Assembly (NCBI GenBank): GCA_951804985.1 | Contig: OX638133.1 | Span: 36,915,963 to 36,979,962, forward strand | DNA length: 64,000 bases | Source of the DNA: Dryomyza anilis | Taxonomy: Eukaryota > Arthropoda > Insecta > Diptera > Dryomyzidae | Direction: 5' to 3' | Part shown: positions 1 through 12,600 of the stretch, one piece after another | Layout of the letters: every line of letters begins with the position of its first letter | How positions within the stretch are numbered: position 1 is the stretch's first letter | Translations under genes and position numbers: made by a program | The notes under the pieces: model-generated | Database searches by the model: none | The model's input: the letters and a program-made list of their open reading frames with translations, nothing else | Told to the model about the DNA's origin: nothing

Positions 1-470
1 AAAATTTACAAAAAAATTTTGAAAGATTCTTGCAAGCAAGAGCAGATAAGGTATTGCAAGAACAAGATCATATGTACCTATGCAAGAGCAAGACTCAGCG
101 TTTAAGAACAAGAACAAGATTACCATTTCTTGACTTGCTCTTGCATATGATCAACACTATTTTACATATGTTGCAGTTCGCTGAATTGTTGAAATTTAAT
201 TTCTTTGGCTTTTATGTATGGAAATTGTACAAAATTATTCATGTTTGCAATTCAGATCATATCTCAGGTTATGTTTCATTGGTTTGTGGTTACGAAATTT
301 TGAATTAAAATTTTTTCTTGGCGTAATCAATTAAATAATTAATATAACACTATATTTTAACTAAAATAACAATAAAAACATTGTATAAATTACGTTTCCT
401 ACTTTACCCCAATATCATAATTTGAACATAACTTAGCACCATTTAAACAATGTTAAATTATTTGAAAAAT
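1..470. repeat. fragment of the GGTAAAGTGGGAAA dispersed family
   Basis: This stretch resembles 11460-12240 and, reversed, 34600-34960. Shared landmarks are the block around TTTCCTACTTTACCCC near 391-410, the following AATATCATAATTTGAAC, and an upstream block with TTTCATTGGTTTGTGGT. It is a partial, diverged copy that runs off the left edge. No coding capacity is evident; the small open frames are AT-rich and featureless. Confidence 0.5.
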
Positions 471-487
471 ATGGAAAAAAGAAAATT

Positions 488-632
488 TATACAAAAACCG
501 AAATCAAAACCGAAACCGTAACATGGAACCTGTATACCGAAACCGTTTCGTTATAAAAACTTAAAACCGAAACCGTAACCGAAACCGAAACGCAGAAAAA
601 ACCGAAACCGAAATCAAAACCTTTATACGCTT
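488..632. repeat. degenerate ACCGAA-rich simple repeat
   Basis: Irregular repetition of ACCGAAACC-like units in an otherwise AT-rich region. A similar GGAACCGGAAC-type composition occurs inside the hAT-like element near 22310-22560. No function is visible. Confidence 0.6.
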
Positions 633-854
633 AGGTTTCAATCCTTGATTTGAAGTTTTTTAAAAATGATTTTATCATATTTTATTCCTACTTACGATGT
701 TATCGATGTTGTAAGTAACACATAATAATAATGAATTCATTGATCCATTTTCCGAGTACTCGGAATATTTTAAACTGGGTATGGTCGACGTTTTTAAAGT
801 ATTTTTATTTTCTTCACAGTCTTTATAATTCTTATTCAGTTAATTTAAAAATAG

Positions 855-1166
855 TAATAATAATAATAGATTGGCGCTACAGTCCTATAAGAACTTCGGC
901 CGAGCCCTCTCACCATTTTGAGCTGTGCGTGTTATATTTGTACTCAAAGTGGTGGGACCTACAGTTTATTGCCGAATCCGAACGGCGGGTAAGAGCTTTT
1001 CATAGGCAATGTTTTACTTTCGTAGGTTTGCCATTTACTACCGAGAGGTAGCGTGGTATAGAAAAATGTTTCTATGAAAAGATGTTGTTAATTCCAGTCC
1101 AGGCTTGAACCGGGGACCTTTCGGCTCGCAGTCCAACGCACTAACCACTGAGCTACCGCGGCTACT
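855..1166 (-). mobile_element. tRNA-derived SINE, copy 1
   Basis: The reverse strand carries a tRNA-like head (A-box-like TAGCTCAGTGGTTAG and B-box-like GGTTCAAGCC), then a body shared with copies near 32.7, 42.4, 54.6 and 58.3 kb, and a tail ending CTGTAGCGCCAA plus an ATT-rich run. The tRNA head and simple-repeat tail are the normal architecture of a SINE mobilised by a LINE partner. The head is nearly intact in this copy. Confidence 0.85.
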
Positions 1167-1169
1167 ATT

Positions 1170-2815
1170 AAAAAAGAATGTAATAAATTCTTGTAAAAGT
1201 ACATAAAATATACTTTTCTGATGATGAAGTTGGAAGAATAATTAAATATGCAACCATAGCCATCACCACCATTTTTGACGACAAACTGAGAGGATGATCA
1301 AGCTCAAGAATAATAGAAACAAAGATTGCGCAGAACGTTGTTCAAAATTTGAATCTTCTGCGCATGTACGTTTTTTGTTTTTTGATAACTAATTAATTTT
1401 TTCCATTGTGTCAGAATGTTGTTGTAAAGAAAACAAAACATTTGAATTATTTTTGAAAAAATTGAATAAGTAATCGATATGTGTGCAAAACTGTACTGAA
1501 TCGGCCATCAAAACTAAAAGATAAGAAAACGCCATGGAAATGCTCTAAAAACAAAATAATTCAACAGTATTTGTGTAGCTCCGTCAGGATAACAAATATA
1601 TTTTTTAAATTTGAAATTTAAATTAACTGCCATCCACCCATGCCCATGTACAGCAATGTCTTGATCAGCACGATAGTTGATACACCAATTAAGGAAACTG
1701 CTGAAACTGCCTGCTTCTCCCCAATTTTTTTGGGCAAAAATGTAAAAAAAAAAAATTTCAATGAAAAAATATTTGTAATTTATGTAATGTCTAAATTTAA
1801 ATTTCATTTACTCATGATACAATAACAAGGTAGTACTATCCCAAAGCGCCTCTCGAAAAATGTTCTTTTCCCATACAACATTTTGACATAAGCACGGGAC
1901 GTTTGACAGTATTTGCAGGCGTTTGACAGAAGCACGGGACGCCTAAGAAGAACAAGAACTTTAATACTTCTACCTTGAATAATTGTTCATTGCATTTACT
2001 TGACATTTCATAGTTTTTGACGTCAGCAATACATGGTGTACATGCGCAATGCGTAATCTCTTGAATCAAGCTCTATAAGAGTAAATTTTGGCATATACCA
2101 AATGAGAATAATATGAGCGCAACCAAAGCAAACAGAAATTCCATCGTTTGCTTGTTCATTCGCTGCAAGCTCGCATTGTGACGTCGCGCTGCATCATGTG
2201 CTCAGCAACGGCGATTGTTAATGAAATTAAATCAATAGTAATTTCAACAAATTATTTAATTGTATTGATGTAACTATTTGTTTTTTTTTTTAAATTTATT
2301 AATTAAAATGATTAAATATTTAATCAATACAATCGTTTGAGCAAATATTTTAATGGAATCGAAGTAACTTTTTGTTTTTTTTTTCTTTTAATTTATTAAT
2401 TAATATGATTATATATTTAATCAATTCAAATAAATGTCGTTTCGGTGATGAATCAATTTAAAAACAATTGTATATTAACACATATATTTTTTTCTGTTCA
2501 GTTAAATTATCATTTTATTTTATTACGCATTTCCTATTATAAAAATTGTAAATTATTTTGAAGTTAAAAATATGATACCTTAAATTAAAATGTAATAATA
2601 ACAAAAACACAAAAAAATTTACTTTTATTGAAGAATGTCACGCATTCATTGTAAATAATTTTCTGTCAAGTTGAAGCAAAATTTTTTGTTGTCGAAAATA
2701 TTTATTAAAAAAATTAAAACGCAGCTGAAAAACTAAAGATTAAAAAAATCCTCATTTAAAAATATTACAAAACAAAAAAAAATATGGAAGCAACAGAACG
2801 CGCAGGCAATTAATT
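1170..2815. other. AT-rich DNA upstream of the MARCH-type gene
   Basis: No convincing gene is seen. Two related AT-rich blocks lie at about 2225-2335 and 2340-2470, and a third relative at about 7580-7710; all share runs such as TTTAATCAATACAAT, so they look like dispersed repeat fragments. A short duplicated motif AGCACGGGACG lies at about 1890-1942. A nine-codon upstream frame starts with ATG at 2784. No TATA box or initiator can be assigned with confidence. Confidence 0.4.
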
Positions 2816-2817
2816 AA

Positions 2818-3677
2818 TTTAATTATTTAACATACAAAAGACATTATTTACGTCATTTAGAAATCACAGCGAACACAACACCAGCAACAACAGAAGCATT
2901 GGCAACAATAACAGATACAACAACAACACCACTAACTGTCGCACCAACAACATCTACTGCTACTGCTACGTCAAATGTTGTTACTTCTGCCACTGCAACG
3001 AAATCAAATGGAGCCGCAACACTCGACACCCTGCTGCTCGATGCCACAACATCAGCAACAGGAACAGATGCAGCAGCAGCAATCGAAACAACAACAACAG
3101 AAATAACAGCAGCAGCAACTACAACACCAACACCTACAATAGAAACAGAAATAATCGACGTCGATGCAGTAAAAGATTCGCTGTCGCAGTGCACTCTGGA
3201 ACAGTTAATAAAAGCTCACACGGAAAGCTCAACCGCAACGACGAGCCTGAAAGTCACACCGCAAGTTAATGCAATGCAGCGTGAGGTCGGTGGCAGCATA
3301 GTCGGCGGTGGTGGTGGTGGCAGTGTTGGCGCCGCAGCAATGGGTGGCGCCTATGCGGTGACTGGCATTGCTGTTGGCGATATTGACGTTGAGGCAGGTG
3401 ATACAAAAGAAAAGGTTCAAAACAATGAAAAAGCGACTGGCTCTGTAGCTCTGGCTGCAGTGGGCGATGCAGCAGCATCCTCTGCTGCAGCAGGAGGTAC
3501 TGCATCGAGTGCTGTCACACGTATCGATGAGGTGCCATCTTCGGGCAATGCTGCCGATGCACTAATGTGTGACGGCATCGGTGATGCGGACATGGATGAT
3601 ATGACGCCAACTGCCTCGATTCGCTCGATTGGTTCGTTTGTCTGTCGCATCTGTCACAATGCAGAGAATCCAGAGAG
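2818..3677 (+). CDS. MARCH-type gene, exon 1 (5' limit uncertain)
   Basis: The frame is open from 2818, after a TAA at 2815-2817, to the donor GTGAGT at 3678. The first in-frame ATG is at 3274; the 5' part encodes a Thr/Ala-rich stretch made of ACA/GCA runs. A usable acceptor, CGTCATTTAG, ends at 2860, so the exon could begin at 2861 and take its ATG from an upstream exon. The 3' end encodes the first zinc-ligand pair, FVCRICHNAENPE. Splice phase 2. Confidence 0.8.
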
Positions 3678-6600
3678 GTGAGTTTTGAGAAGAGATATGT
3701 GTGAATAGAGCAGGATAAAGGTAGTGCGACTTGACGGACTTGATACTGAGGGTTTACTAAAAGTGTTGGTTCGTAAGTAAGTGAACTCAATAAAGCTAAA
3801 ATATTTCCATGTATCTTATACATCGAAATTTACATTATTTAAAATAAACAAAATTATGAAATCTTTAACCAAATTTAATCAAATTATCCACATTTTTTTA
3901 AACCATTATTTTAAAGTTAAACAAGGTTAAACCCTGACAATATTTCACAGATACAATTCTATCGAGGGACAATTTTGCAAAAAAAAGAAAGATTTGTCAG
4001 AAACTATTTTGACTCTAGACAATTTTTCACAGTGACAAATCATCGTCGATATAATTCCTCATCGGTAAATACACTCCCAAAATAATTCCTCCTACAGAAT
4101 TATTCCCGGTGAAAACCCTTCCTCGGATAATTCATCGCCAGACAAATCCTATGTAATTTTTCCTTTCCGAAGTAATTCATCCTCTGATAATACTTTCTCC
4201 TCGGATAATACTTCCTCCTCGGATAATACTTCCTCCTCGGATAATACTTCCTCCTCGGATAATACTTCCTCCTCGGACAATACTTCCAAGAGAATTTTGC
4301 GCAGAGAAAAATTTGTCATGACTATCTTTTTTTGGACAATATGTTCAATTCTTCCCCGAAAAATGTCTGCGCGGACAGTTCTTCCCCGTGATAATAACTT
4401 CAAGACAATTCTTTACTGACAAAAGACTTCATCGGGCAATTATTGCCCGACACAAACATTCTCCGAGATCAATCATGCTCGGACAAATATTCTCCGAGAT
4501 AAATCATGCTCGGACAAATATTCTCCCGAGATAATTCCTCTTTGATAATACTTCCCAGAGAAAACTGTAACTCGGACAATTCTTCCCCCAGACAAATCAC
4601 TTCAGATGATACTTCTTACAACTTTTTTATCAGAAACAAATTTATCCCGAATAATTTTCTTCGGACAATCATTTAAGATAATTCTTCCCCAAGACAAATC
4701 TTTTCAAAAAAAAAATGTCTGCTCGGACAATTCTTCCCCGAGATAAAAATTCTTAGAGATAGTTCTTCCCAGAGAAAGTACATCCACGGTCAATTCTTTA
4801 CCGAGACAAATCATCTCAGAGATAAATCGTCTTAAGACAAAACTCCCCTTTAATAATTCCTCCAAGACATTTTTTGTCTGAGAAAAATAATTCTCTGACA
4901 ATTTCCCTCGAAACAATTCTACTACGAGACAACTTCTCCTTGGAAAAATACTACACTGAGATAATTCTTCCTCTGACAATAGTTCCACAAAAAAATTTCA
5001 CACGAAAATTCATTCCTTAATCTTCAAGACAATTTTTACCAATACAAATCTCTCCCAAATAATTTACCGCGAACAATGATTCCACTATAATGCTGCCCTG
5101 TGACAACTCGTGCACAGGAAAATACTTCCTCGTGATAATATTCCCGTATTCATCCATACCTGAGAAGCACTTTCTCGAATTCTTCACTGTACAATTTTTC
5201 GCATAAGGCTAGTCTTTCTGAAGAGAATTTTTCGACAAGACAAACCTTTCGCGGATAATTCCTATGCGAAATATTTCCCGAGAAAATTTCGTTCTTTCAT
5301 GAGAAAGTTATTTTGCAATTCTTTCGGGAATGAATTGTCACTGGAAAAGTTATTTTAGGGTTTAGAGTACAGTTAAAAGTATTAAATTAAAATGAAACTA
5401 ATTTAAATTTTAAAAAACATTAAACTAATTAAATAAATGAAATAATGTTCCAAACAAATTTCATATTTTATTTAGTTGGTGTAAATCGTTAAATTTGTTA
5501 CATATTTGTTTGTATTTAATAATTTATTAAAAGTACTTATTTCACTATTTCAGTATTTATGATCATTATTAAATTTTACCACTAAAAGTGGTTGTAAATA
5601 CGAAATAAAAAAGTCATAAAATTGAATACAAAACTTATGACTTTTGTAAAAAAACTAAATAATTGTGCTGTGAAAAGAATTAAAGTAATGCAATAGCAAA
5701 TATCAATAAAATGTTTTCGATGTGAACTAAAAGCCATTCACAAATTAATTGGTTCAAAGTATCAACCATAACTATTTATATTCGAGCATTAAAAATACAA
5801 AAATAAACATATTTATTTTAATTGTATTTACATTAAATTAATTAGACTACTGCATGCACATTTTTGAATACAATAATAAATGCATTGATTACATTAATTT
5901 CGTATTTATTTTTGCTATTTGCATTTTTGATATATAACATTTGGTATTTATTTGCAGATTAGTTTCGCCGTGTTTGTGCAAAGGATCGCTTACTTATGTC
6001 CACATCCACTGCCTGGAGCGCTGGATCAGCACCTCGCGTAATACCATCTGTGAACTGTGCCAATTCCAGTACAACACGGAGCAGACTTTGAGGTGAGTAG
6101 GCGTTCAGTGCATTGCAATAATTTTTACTATTAAGAATTATTTATTACTCTATGTAAATAATTTATAAATATTTGATAAAATTCGATTATTATTTTCTGG
6201 TTTTTAATATTTTTATATAGAACTAGCAAGGACGCGTTCTTTGCTGTGTACGTTTTTTTTTATTGGTGTTGTAGTGTTGTAAATGTAGTAACAAAAACAA
6301 ATATTATTCTTCCCAAGAACAACTTTTCCTCAGACTGTTGTTCCCCGTAGAGTTTTTCCTAGTAGTGTGGTGAGTTTAAATGTGGTGAGTTTTAGTGTAA
6401 TGAGTTTTAGGGTGGTGAGTTTTAGTATGGTGAATTTCGGTGTGGTGAGTTCCAATGTGGTGAATATTGCTGGGGTGAATTGGGGGGTCTTTAAAATGCA
6501 CCTTTCAGGTAAAATAGAAAGTCAGGTTTTCTATATGTCTGGGTTATTTGCTATGGACTACATATGAATTCCAAGTAGTTAATTATTATTTTTATTTACA

Positions 6601-9600
6601 AAATGGTGAGTAAATTCATCCTTCAAAACTAATGGTGCTGCAAAAAATTATATATTTTCAGTTGATCTGACGTGGAAGTATCTATATTCTATAACCAAAC
6701 CCTTAAGGAAGGTTATTAAAAATTATTATTCAGTATTTGCGGCAATTGTTAGGCCGTATTCGTTAAATTCCATAACTCGCACCTTTTATGTGATATTATG
6801 CATAATATACAAGTTAGTCTTGGATTATATTTTGAATTTGTACAACAGGGTGGAGCGATTATATATGGAATGATTTATATTTTCGAAATTAGTAATCACT
6901 CGGTGTGGTATCAATGTAAGCAGATCTCAACATAGAACAAAATATTTAACCTAATTATAGCAACTGAGATTAATTATTAAAAAATTAATTATTTAAAATA
7001 TCCTTTCAAATTCTTTCTGGGTTGATATATATGCTAAAATATATACATATACAGCATATACACCAACCGACAGTTTTATAGCCACTACACAGTTTTAAAT
7101 TCACTGCACAGAGTATTACAGGTAATGTAACGCGTCGTTTTTCCGTACATCGTGCGTATATCATGAATTTAACATTCTTCTCCTTTATATGTGTTTAACA
7201 TTTTACTGGCAATATATATTGTTTCATTGGTGACGTGAACGTCGTTCAAACGAAACGATATCATTTATAGGCTCAAATTGTCGTTTTCGATAATCTATAA
7301 TGATACGAAAACGATAGGGTTTTCGATAAAAACGAACCTGTCTAAAATGATATTGTTGTTTTTGTCGTTATAGATATCGAGATGATATCATAAAGGATTT
7401 ATTTTCGATAAACAAATTTTATTTGTTCAGAAATTTTTATTTATAATATAAGGAACACGCAATTAAATTTTCAAGTACTTTGAGTTTTATATCTAAAATT
7501 TATTATTATTTTATCTAATTTAAAAATTATCGTCAAATGGTTTGTAGGGTAGTAAGAAAAAAGTTAAATAAATAAAAACCAATAATTTTTTTTTCATCGG
7601 GTGTATTAATTTCATTTAAGTTGTGTTCAATTAATTTATGAATTAATATAATTAAATATTTAATCAATACAATTAAATGTCGTATCGGCGATGAAACAAT
7701 TAAAAATTAATTGAATTGATAAATTTGTTTGCTATATTTACACAAAAATTGTTTATTCTGTAAAGAGAAAATCTTTAAAATTTTAAACAGATTAATCTGC
7801 TGAGTCCGTAGAAGCTTTAAATTTGGTCAGTTACAAAAAGTTTAGAGTACCAGAATTTTAGAGAGCCACATACGGTTTGCATTGTGCTACCACAGTTCGG
7901 CAACTTCTGCAAAACTTGTGTCGTTCGTAAAGCACATGTGGAAGCATGTCCTGAATTTATTGTCAACAATATTTTGTTATTAAATTTTTAAGCATATAAA
8001 AATTAAATTATTTAATTTAATCAGCCTGACGTCATATCTTTGACTTCCTTTTTCTGCCAATTTATGCAGCGCACATCCTTTCGCAGGTGTCCTACCGCAT
8101 CCTTATTAACGGTGTCACTGCCCAATTAATTGCACTCACTGATAGCTGATAATTATTTAAATGCATTAAGCGTATTTTTTAATACTTTTGCAACCAACAA
8201 ACGCACTCAGCCACTGACACATGTGCCAATATTTTGCGCATATTTGTAGCTGATTTTCCATTGTTTTATTTTTATTTTTTTGTAGTATTTTTATGGTTAT
8301 AAATTCGCGTGTCATTTGCGTAATACAATAAAAACACAATAACCGCTAAAAGTATGCAGCAAAGTGACGTAAGTCAAAGTTTGCCAAACGGATAAACGTA
8401 TTAAATGACAACAAATGACATAAAATGCATAAAATTTCATTATTTTTTTTTTCATTTTACGCACACGAACAGTTTTGTATTTTTATACATGTTCAACAAG
8501 CATTTCTTATCCTTTGTCGCCGTATTGAACTGCATTAAATTGCAATTTCCATCATTTTGTTTTCCTGTCGTTGGTAAATTTTGCATGTCAACAATTTCAC
8601 ATTTTTACAGGCGGATTAAAATGTCTTTTTCGGTTAAAGTACACGCAGAGAAATGGCAGCTCATTTTTGTTTTAACAAATTAAAAATATATTAACCAACA
8701 TTTTGTATGTTATATTTACAATGTTTTATTTTTACACATCTCAATTTAATATTTCTGTAATTGACTAGGTACACACTAACCACGGATTGAATTTGTAACC
8801 GATACCAAAACCGATATCTGTATAAACCCGATTTTTAAAATTATAAGATATACAAAAGGTGTGTCCATATTCGACTAAATTTTTTTTTTTACAAATTAAC
8901 CAACGCTCAGGGGATGCGTGGGGGGGGGGGGTAAAGATAGAGTAGTGTCGGTGAATGTTTGTTTTTAACTTGCCAATATCAAAAATGTCGGGAAAAACGG
9001 ACGCAGGGAGATTGTTCCACAAAAGTATCGTGCGACTGAAGAACGAATTCTCTCTATAATGCGTGGTTCTGTTGAGAGCCAAGTGGACTACGAAGAGGTG
9101 GGCTTGGTTTGATGCCAGAGTAGAACGAGAGAACACACAACCTGGTGGAATCAGGCCATGTAGTTCCCTCGAACACTTACCGTTGTAATACCTATAGAAC
9201 AGGCTTACACACCCAACGGTCCTTCGGTGGTCAAGAGAACCTATAGACGATGAAATATTTTCATCCCCTATTAAATAAGGACTGAGTCGAATAAAATTGT
9301 TCGTTACAAAAATGAAAAAATCTAGAAATCTAGTAATCGAATTTTTATAGAATAAAATATTTTATTTTGCAAATTATTTTTAGTTTTAAAAAAAAATATA
9401 AAAAACCAGAAATTTATATTTTTTAATAAAAAGTTTTAATTTTTCCGGAACCCCTTCCATTAATGTTGTAATGGTATTGTCCGACACCCTCACAGCTGCT
9501 GAAGACCACTTTCTTTTAAAGTCTTGAAGGTCTTTGGCCACTTTTTTTGTTGTCTTCATCTCCCTTTTTACTAAAGCCCAGTATCTCTCAATCGGCCTGA

Positions 9601-12600
9601 GTTCTGGACAGTTTGGTGGATTGGCTTCTCTAGGCACCAAAATCACTGCATTTTGTAGGATCCACTCTACGGCCGTTTTGCTGTAGTGACATGAAGCGAG
9701 GTCAGGCCAAAAAAAATGTGGACACTTCATGTTGGCGTAAAAATGGAAGCAATCTCTTTTGCAAGCATTCCTTCACATATATTTCGCTATTAATTGTACC
9801 CGATGTCACGAATGAACTGCTCCTTTTTCCACAACTGCAAATTGCCTGCCAAACAAGGAATTTCTTTGGGAATTTTGTCATTTTTTATACCCTACACTAA
9901 GAGTGAATATTCAGTTTTTATACCCTACACTAAGAGTAAAAGGGTATATTCAGTTTGGTACGCCGTTTGTAACACCCAGAAGGAAGCATCTCCGGTATGG
10001 AAAAGTATGTATATATTCTTGATCAGCATGAACTCCTGAGTCGATTTAGCGATGTCCGTCTGTCTGTCTGTCCTTCCCAACTGGTTTTTATTTGACATTT
10101 CCTCGAGAATCGGCTGTATAAAATTCCTGCCCAGGTAGCTCAGAAAAGTCCGTTAAAACATAAGTTTAGTCGTCCATTATGCAGCAATCGAATTTTTTAA
10201 AAAAATCTTGGTTCAGCTTTTTAGCTCGTTGTTTTGCGGTTTCATTCTTGAAGGCATTTCTATCCGGAACTTTTTCGACATTGTACGTCTTCAGTCCAGC
10301 TTCTTTCTTAGTCCTGCTCACGAAAGATTCTGAGCAATCCGCCTTTCTCGCCAATTTCCTTCCGGATATGCTTGGATCTTTCTTTAAAATATTTACAACC
10401 TTCTTCGACTTTTCACGATCATGTGGGCTTTTTTTACCAGAACCTTTCTTCCGATCAATACTCAGGTCTTCCTGAAAGCGGTTGATAACGCAAGAAATGG
10501 TCTTAGGGTTAGCCCCTACCTACTTGGTAATTTTTTAAAAGATGAACTAGGTTGTTTTTGAAAAATTTTAATTATATTTTCTCACACTTCCACTTCGTTT
10601 GCCCTTTTTTCGTTAAATAAATTTTGTATTGACTATAACTGACACAAATTATTTTCTGCCATTTAATTCAGAGCTACTACGATCAAATTTTTTTAATTTG
10701 AATCTTGCAATAGCACATTATGGGAAGATATGTAACGGACAATTTTATTCGACGCAGTCCTTATACCGCACGTTGTTGAATTCGGTCCAGGAACTCCAAG
10801 GAGGATTTTGAAGCCCCTGCCCAAATGTGCGAATTGAACTCCATTTTAGGCCGAATATAGTTAGTGTAGACAGTGCGTAAGTCAGCAGGAGTGAAGTATG
10901 TTTTACACCGTTTTAAAAAACCGAGGCACTTGGCCTCTTCTTTCGACACATTAAATATGTGATCATTCCAACGCAGATCACATTGAATTGCTATGCCCAG
11001 AACGTCAAGATCCACAGCACCCATATTTAGGGGAGGGAGGGGTGAATCCATTCATTTGTGAGATAACAGACAATATTGGGTCTTACTTGCATTAAAATCT
11101 ACTCTATTTGCAACACCCCACTCGGAGATTGATTTAAGGTCATTATTGAGTGTGTCATTCATAGTGCGTCTTTTACTTTCAATCTCCAAATAATGTGGGC
11201 AAATTTTTAATGCGAAATGACCCGCATTATTCAAATATATTAATTAATAAAATTTCTATGGATAGGTTTACGAGATATCGGCCAATAACTTTTGAACCGA
11301 ACATTTAAAACGGCGTTCACAAATATTTGCAAATGTTTCGCTTTTTAAATAACTAATTTGATCAAGTGCTATAAAAAATTAAAAGTTAAGAGAAGTCTAT
11401 AGAAGAACTCGAAAAACTAATTGTGCATTTACCCGAAGTCAGAATATTCTGAGTGATAATGGAAACAGGTGTAGTTGCTGGTGGTCAAGTTCGCGCATTT
11501 CAGATATTTGCAGTTCATTAGATTTTTGAAATTTAATATTTTTGTCATTTTATTCAAGCAATTTCCACAAAATTATTCTTTATCTGATAAGTTGAAGAAC
11601 GATGTATGTTCTTCTGCAATTTAAATCTTATCTCATGTGAAGTCAAATGTTTGCTTTTCATTGGTTTTTGGTCACGAAAGAAGTTTTGTTCTTAAGTTAT
11701 TCATATCCCTAGTAGAAATTTGCCCGATGCGCCATCGGAAAATGATCGGGTTTTCATTGGGTAAGCCCTATTAGAAAATATATGATCATTGCTATTGCAT
11801 GCCCTTATCGTGCTTACCATAGCAGGGTTACATTATCTAAACAGTCAATGTTCCCGATCATAGCTACATTATTTGTTCCTCATAACGAAATTAGTATCAG
11901 GCAATGATCGAGATTAATGAGAGAAACCCTATTATGCTCGGGCTCAGACAAGGCAATTGTCGGGTAAATATTAAAATGGGGAATTGCCCGATCAGTACAT
12001 GATCATGGCCTGAAGTCAATACATGATCAGGACACCGCGTTACAAAGACATTATGGGCCTCGTCATATCCCAATCGTCTCAAATAATGACATGATCAATA
12101 CATGACCATGGCCCTACCAGAATTTCTACTAGGGTATAACACAATATTTTCACTAAAATTGCAACAAAAATTGCTTTACCTCAGAAAATCTTTCCTACTT
12201 TACCCAAACAATATCATAATTTGAACACAACCACCACATATTTTCATACATTTTATGCAAACAATCTTTTGTACACAAACCCAAATTATCCTTATACACA
12301 AACCAACATAGTTTTTTTTTTATTTTTAAATTTATAAATTCATAATAATTTTGTGAGGTTATCACTTAAAAACCATATATACTAAGATTAAATGGCTATA
12401 AATTTGATATATGTTTAATATGTGTTGTAATACAATATTTAGCGAATATAAGAAATACTTTCTCAAAGTGCATATCGTATGCATATTATTGTAGTCCTTT
12501 TATACCGTCATGTCCGTAGGTACCATATATAATCGAATACCAATCTGTTTATTTTTCAGATACACTTGTTTGCAGTCGCTTCGCATGTGGTATTCGCGTT

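Larger units (their letters stand above)
9278..10761 (-). mobile_element. DD37E Tc1/mariner-superfamily transposon with TIRs and TA duplication
   Basis: Terminal inverted repeats of about 30 bp are visible: left 9278-9307 begins AGGACTGAGTCGAATAAAAT, and the right end at 10732-10761 is its near-perfect reverse complement (two mismatches seen). TA flanks both ends (9276-9277 and 10762-10763), as expected for the IS630-Tc1-mariner superfamily. The body contains a broken transposase on the reverse strand and a secondary insertion of about 210 bp. Without that insertion the element would be about 1.27 kb, a normal length for the superfamily. Confidence 0.92.
8890..11240 (-). pseudogene. non-LTR retrotransposon (LINE) remnant, RT C-terminal half, split by a DNA transposon
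   Basis: The reverse strand carries two parts of one protein. 11234-10764 encodes a reverse-transcriptase C-terminal region (ISEWGVANRVDFNASKTQ, LGFLKRCKTYFTPADLRTVY, YIRPKMEFNSHIWAGASKS). 9275-8890 encodes the carboxy end (SSIGSLDHRRTVG, FYRYYNGKCSREL, NRTTHYRENSFFSRT, LWNNLPASVFPDIFD). The style is that of Jockey/CR1-like LINEs. The inserted element 9278-10761 interrupts it, and leaving that out together with one TA makes the two parts continuous in frame. A TGA at about 11049-11051 also breaks the frame. The copy is 5'-truncated near 11240; the exact 3' end is uncertain. Confidence 0.85.

Noticed and set aside
488..632. Telomere-like repeat
   Set aside because: The ACCGAA words are irregular and flies of this group lack simple telomeric repeats; it is a short local repeat.
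2853..3823. Several frames on the reverse strand and in other frames over MARCH exon 1
   Set aside because: Shadows of ACA/GCA codon runs; the forward frame alone connects by splicing to the RING-CH.
4149..4403. Protein with LSEEEV repeats
   Set aside because: It is the 18 bp tandem array read on the reverse strand; not a gene.
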